Positions 29,580-33,158 of a stretch of 33,158 nucleotides of DNA are shown piece after piece; the first letter of the stretch is position 1, and each line of letters starts with the position of its first letter. The translations under genes and the position numbers were made by a program. The stretch comes from Thermoleophilia bacterium (lineage in GTDB: Bacteria > Actinomycetota > Thermoleophilia > Gaiellales > Gaiellaceae), in NCBI GenBank assembly GCA_025933895.1, contig JAICZB010000002.1:1-33158 (forward strand), written 5' to 3'. The notes under the pieces are model-generated. The model saw nothing but the letters and a program-made list of their open reading frames with translations. It made no database searches and was not told the DNA's origin.

Positions 29580-32500
29580 GTGGTGGTCTGCCCTTCATGT
29601 GGCAGGGAGAACCCCGAGGGCTTCCAGTTCTGCGGTTTCTGCACGGCGGCTCTGATCGAGCAACCTCCTGCCTCAGTTCAGGAGGAGCGGAAGATCGTCT
29701 CCGTCCTTTTCTGCGATTTGGTCGGCTTCACCGCAGCTTCCGACATGGCTGACCCGGAGGATGTGAGGGCCCGGATTCGCCCATATCACCAGCGGCTGCG
29801 GGAGGTGATCGATCGGTTCGGGGGGACGGTGGAGAAGTTCGTGGGGGATGCCGTAATGGCGGTGTTCGGGGCGCCGGCGGCGCACGAGGATGACGCGGAG
29901 CGGGCGGTCAGGGCGGGGTTGCGGATTCTGGAGGCGATCGAGGCTTTGAACGCCGAAGACGCGAGTCTCTCGTTGCAGGTGCGGGTGGGGATCCACACTG
30001 GTGAGGCGGTGGTCGCGCTCGGTGCCCGCCCGGAGGAGGGTGAGGGGATCGTGACCGGCGACGTGGTGAACACGGCGTCCCGGTTGCAGGGTGCCGCCCC
30101 GGTAGGCGGGGTCGCCGTGTCGGAGCAGACGTATCGCGCGACGGAGCGGGTCTTCGACTGGGAGCGGTTGGAGCCGGTGTTTGTGAAGGGCAAGGCGGAG
30201 CCGCTCGCTATTTACCGGCCGGTGCAGGCGCGCGCGCGGTTCGGCAGTGATGTGACGCGGATGCAAGCGACGCCGCTGGTCGGTCGCGAATTGGAACGGC
30301 AGCTGTTGATATCGACGTTTGAGCGGTCGGTGCAGCAGCAGTCCTGCCAGCTGGTGACCGTCGTCGGGGAGCCGGGGGTGGGTAAGAGCCGGCTCTGCGC
30401 GGAGTTGTTCGCGCATATCGAGCAGCGGCCCGGCCTGACCCGCTGGCGGCAGGGGCGCTGTCTGCCCTATGGGGAGGGGATCGCCTTCTGGGCGTTGGGG
30501 GAGGTAGTGAAGGCCGAGTGCGGGATCCTGGAATCGGACTCGCCGCAGGAGGCGGAGGCGAAGCTGGCGCGGGCGGTTCCCGAGGCGGAGCCGGACCGCC
30601 CCTGGCTGCTGGCCCGGCTGGCGCCGCTGGTGGGGGCACCGTCGCAGCCGGCCTCGCAGGAGGAGTCGTTCACCGCCTGGCGGCGCTTCTTCGAGTCGCT
30701 GGCGGCCGGGCGGGAGACGGTGCTGCTGTTCGAGGATCTGCACTGGGCCGACGACGCCCTGCTCGAGTTTCTGGAGCAGCTCGCCGACTGGGCCGAAGGC
30801 GTGCCCTTGCTCCTGCTATGCACGGCCCGGCCGGAGTTGCAGGAGCAGCATCCGAACTGGGCCGCGGGGTTGCGCAACGCACACACGATCAACCTGGCGC
30901 GACTGAGCGACGAGGAGACGGCCCGGCTTGTCTCCTCCTTGTTGCAGCGGACGGTGCTGCCAGTGGACACGCAGCAGGCGCTGTTGGAGCGTGCGGGTGG
31001 GAATCCGTTGTATGCGGAGGAGTTCGTGCGCCTGCTCGCGGATCGGGGCGAGCTTGGCGCCGACACGATGGTGCCGGAGTCGGTGCAGGCCCTGATCGCC
31101 GCTCGCTTGGACACGCTTAGTCCGGAGCGCAAGAGCCTGTTGCAGGACGCCTCGGTCCTGGGCAAGGTGTTCTGGGCCGGCGCGCTCGCTGCGATGGGTG
31201 ACAGGGAGGCCGGGGAGGTGGAGCGGGCCTTGCACGAGCTAAGCCGCAAGGAGCTCGTCCGCCCCAGCCGTACCAGCTCGATGCAGGGTGAGGCTGAGTA
31301 CAACTTCTGGCATGTCCTGGTCAGGGATGTCTGTTACGGCCAGATCCCGCGGGCTAAGCGAGCGGAGAGGCACCAGAACGCCGCGGAGTGGATCGGCGAG
31401 AAGGCCGGCGAGCGGGCAGAAGACTTGGCCGACGTGCTCGCCCACCACTACGTGGCCGCCGTTGAGTTGAGCCGGGCTGTCGGCTTGGCCGATGACCCGC
31501 ACTTACGCGCGCACGCGGTGCGCTATCTCGGTCTGGCCGGGGAGCGCGCATTTGGCCTCGACGTGGAACGGGCCGAACGGAACCTCGCCCTTGCACTTGC
31601 TCTTGCCTCTGAGGACGATCCGCAGAGGCCGCTGCTGCTGGAACGCTGGGCCTGGACGGCGCTTCACCTGAACCGGCTGCAAGAAGCGCGAGACGCACTC
31701 GATCAAGCCCTCACCTTCCACCGGCAGCGAGGAGACACCTTGGGCGTGGGCAGAACGCTCAGCAAACTGCACGCTGTCCTGCGCGAACTCGGCGATCCCG
31801 AGCAGGAGGCGACGCTCGTGGAAGCGCTGCGGCTGCTCGAAGCCGAGCCGCCGGGCCCGGAGCTGGTCTCTGCCTACACGCAACAGGCGCGAGCACTTTG
31901 GCTATCCGGCGCCGGCAAAGAAGCTGTGGTGGCTGCCGACAAAGCGCTGAACCTCGCAGCACGTCTCGATTTGCCCCAACCTGTAGAAGCGCTCGGCCGC
32001 CGTGGCGCCGCTCGAGCAAGCCAGGGCGAGCGAGATGGGATCGAGGAGATGCGCAGGGCGCTCAGTCTCGCTATCGAGCAGAGCGAGAACACAATCGCCG
32101 CGATGCTTTACAACAACCTTTCCATCGAAGCCTGGATCTACGAAGGCCCGCAGGCTGGCTATGACCTAAAGCGCGAGGGGATTGACTTCGCCCGGCGACG
32201 CGGCATCACCACGAACGCCGATTTCATGGCCGTTGGACTGACGTTTTTGTTGGCCGACCTGGGCCTGACCGAGGATGCCGTCACCGAAGCTGCCCGCCTG
32301 GCCGACCGGCTCGAACAGACCTCCAGTGTCAGTTTCCTCGCAGTGCGCTCCCTGCGGCAACTTCTCCTAGCCGAGCGCGGCCAGCACAAGAACGCCCCTG
32401 ACACGAAGGCTACGCTAAAGGCCGCCCGCGACAGCGGCGAACCACAGTATTTGACAATGGCGGTTGCGGGCGCCGCCAGCATCCTCCATGGGAAGAAACA

Positions 32501-32960
32501 GCCCGAACAGGCCCGTCAGCTCCTCCGCGAACTCGACCGGACCCAAGCCGCCCGCAACGACCCGTTCTACGCGAACCTGCTGCCCTGCCTCGTCCGTCTC
32601 GCGCTCGACCTAAGCGACCTCGATCTCGCCCGCAGCTTGACCGAAGGCGTGCTACCCGTCACCGCTCTCTACGAACACGTCCTTGTCAGCTGTGAGGCGC
32701 AAATGGCGGAAGCCGCCGCGAAGCACACCCAAGCGGCCAGCCTTTACACAGACGCCGCCCAACGCTGGCAGCAGTTTGGCAACCTTCCCGAACAGGCATA
32801 CGCCCTCCTCGGCCAAGGCCGCACCCTCCACGCCCTCGCCGATCCGGAAGCCGAGCAGCCCCTCCGACAAGCACGCGAACTGTTCGTCTTCACGGGCTAC
32901 AAGCCAGCCCTCGAGCAGACAGACGCACTGCTCAACCAAGCCCGAGCAGCAGCGAACTGA
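29580..32960 (+). CDS. zinc-ribbon / class III cyclase / AAA ATPase / TPR signalling protein
   Basis: Protein of 1126 residues. Residues 4-21 form a zinc ribbon (CPSCG...FCGFC; Cys4, Cys7, Cys18, Cys21). Residues 36-220 are a class III adenylate/guanylate cyclase domain with metal Asp46 (FCDLVGFT) and Asp90 (GDAVMAVFG) and the VTGDVVNTASRLQ segment. An AAA/NB-type ATPase follows, with Walker A GEPGVGKSR at about 262-270 and Walker B-like VLLFEDLHWAD near 381-391. From about 600 to the end are TPR-like helices, a protein-binding scaffold. Proteins of this layout are common in actinobacteria, generally without known partners. It is probably cytoplasmic. The 3' half has a less strict G/C third-base pattern than the 5' half. 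Confidence 0.93.
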   Translation: MVVCPSCGRENPEGFQFCGFCTAALIEQPPASVQEERKIVSVLFCDLVGFTAASDMADPEDVRARIRPYHQRLREVIDRFGGTVEKFVGDAVMAVFGAPAAHEDDAERAVRAGLRILEAIEALNAEDASLSLQVRVGIHTGEAVVALGARPEEGEGIVTGDVVNTASRLQGAAPVGGVAVSEQTYRATERVFDWERLEPVFVKGKAEPLAIYRPVQARARFGSDVTRMQATPLVGRELERQLLISTFERSVQQQSCQLVTVVGEPGVGKSRLCAELFAHIEQRPGLTRWRQGRCLPYGEGIAFWALGEVVKAECGILESDSPQEAEAKLARAVPEAEPDRPWLLARLAPLVGAPSQPASQEESFTAWRRFFESLAAGRETVLLFEDLHWADDALLEFLEQLADWAEGVPLLLLCTARPELQEQHPNWAAGLRNAHTINLARLSDEETARLVSSLLQRTVLPVDTQQALLERAGGNPLYAEEFVRLLADRGELGADTMVPESVQALIAARLDTLSPERKSLLQDASVLGKVFWAGALAAMGDREAGEVERALHELSRKELVRPSRTSSMQGEAEYNFWHVLVRDVCYGQIPRAKRAERHQNAAEWIGEKAGERAEDLADVLAHHYVAAVELSRAVGLADDPHLRAHAVRYLGLAGERAFGLDVERAERNLALALALASEDDPQRPLLLERWAWTALHLNRLQEARDALDQALTFHRQRGDTLGVGRTLSKLHAVLRELGDPEQEATLVEALRLLEAEPPGPELVSAYTQQARALWLSGAGKEAVVAADKALNLAARLDLPQPVEALGRRGAARASQGERDGIEEMRRALSLAIEQSENTIAAMLYNNLSIEAWIYEGPQAGYDLKREGIDFARRRGITTNADFMAVGLTFLLADLGLTEDAVTEAARLADRLEQTSSVSFLAVRSLRQLLLAERGQHKNAPDTKATLKAARDSGEPQYLTMAVAGAASILHGKKQPEQARQLLRELDRTQAARNDPFYANLLPCLVRLALDLSDLDLARSLTEGVLPVTALYEHVLVSCEAQMAEAAAKHTQAASLYTDAAQRWQQFGNLPEQAYALLGQGRTLHALADPEAEQPLRQARELFVFTGYKPALEQTDALLNQARAAAN

Positions 32961-33079
32961 GACGACCCCGACGAACCGTCACTTCCGTGTCTCTGTCGTT
33001 CCGGCACAGCGTCAGGCGTCATTCCGGAACTCAATGTCATCCTCGCTGCTGTGGCGGCGTCCGGTGGCTGGCAGAGACT

Positions 33080-33158
33080 CGGTCGGCGGCGGCTGACTCG
33101 ATTCCGAATGTCGACTGTTTGGTCTGACCTTCCAGCGTTGTGTCGCCGCCGCCGACCG
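33080..33158. repeat. 14-bp inverted repeat at the right edge
   Basis: CGGTCGGCGGCGGC (33080-33093) has its exact complement at 33145-33158, 51 bases apart, ending at the last base of the window. The rest of the 198 bp after the cyclase gene shows no gene. It may be a terminator or the edge of a repeat; the arms are low-complexity GGC runs. Confidence 0.4.

Noticed and set aside
32683-33096. A 137-residue plus-strand frame over the end of the cyclase gene
   Set aside because: It overlaps the TPR coding sequence in another frame, is Ser/Pro/Arg-rich and has no ribosome site.
1-33158. CRISPR arrays, insertion sequences and replication origins
   Set aside because: No regularly spaced palindromic repeats, transposase motifs or DnaA-box clusters were seen on either strand.

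Overview
The window is about 33 kb of GC-rich DNA with dense, often overlapping genes. GTG starts are frequent, and there are two TGGA(C/T)N - 17 bp - TANNNT promoters. It carries actinobacterial gene types: ECF sigma/RskA pair, ANTAR regulator, SARP/BTAD regulator, Pkn-type Ser/Thr kinase and Tat genes. I read it as an actinobacterium, probably of the Thermoleophilia type (Solirubrobacterales/Gaiellales). That placement rests on gene content recalled from memory, not on a search. No intact tRNA, rRNA, CRISPR array, transposase or integrase gene was seen.

Layout. (1) 1-2.68 kb, minus strand: a secreted low-complexity protein, then a membrane PAS histidine kinase that appears to start at a rare ATA codon overlapping the previous stop, then a fragment cut by the window edge. 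(2) 2.8-4.6 kb, plus: an exported animal-type haem peroxidase with a clear promoter and a perfect 14-bp terminator hairpin shared with the convergent operon. (3) 4.6-8.5 kb, minus: an operon of three class I methyltransferases, an SRPBCC protein and a metallophosphoesterase. (4) 8.5-10.9 kb, plus: a CDP-alcohol phosphotransferase fused to a sulfatase/LtaS-like domain. (5) 10.9-16.6 kb, minus: seven tightly packed genes: BchC-like dehydrogenase, divergent PTPS/QueD homologue, GT4 glycosyltransferase, methyltransferase, LPG-synthase-type membrane protein, RibD-type reductase and GTP cyclohydrolase II (RibA). This is the best candidate for an undescribed system: a GTP-derived pyrimidine or pterin that is decorated and perhaps handled at the membrane together with the divergent phosphotransferase. 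(6) 16.8-18.4 kb, plus: two tandem exported ferritin-like paralogues, closed by a 9-bp hairpin. (7) 18.5-21.6 kb, plus: L,D-transpeptidase, TatA, TatC, ECF sigma factor and RskA-type anti-sigma factor.

(8) 21.6-29.3 kb is an accessory region punctuated by three direct copies of a sequence resembling the 3' half of a tRNA, like attachment-site scars. Between copies 1 and 2 lie three paralogues of a small CxCx4C protein family, a thioredoxin-like protein, a DUF6197-like protein and an ANTAR regulator with its own promoter. Between copies 2 and 3 lie a secreted repeat protein preceded by three CGGTAGC heptamers at exact 11-bp spacing, a membrane Ser/Thr kinase, and a convergent SARP-type regulator fused to universal-stress-like domains. 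(9) 29.6-33 kb, plus: a 1126-residue zinc-ribbon / class III cyclase / AAA ATPase / TPR protein that looks leaderless.

The genes suggest three themes: envelope and extracellular chemistry (peroxidase, ferritin-like proteins, L,D-transpeptidase, Tat, membrane phosphotransferase), a GTP-derived metabolite operon, and a signalling-rich island.
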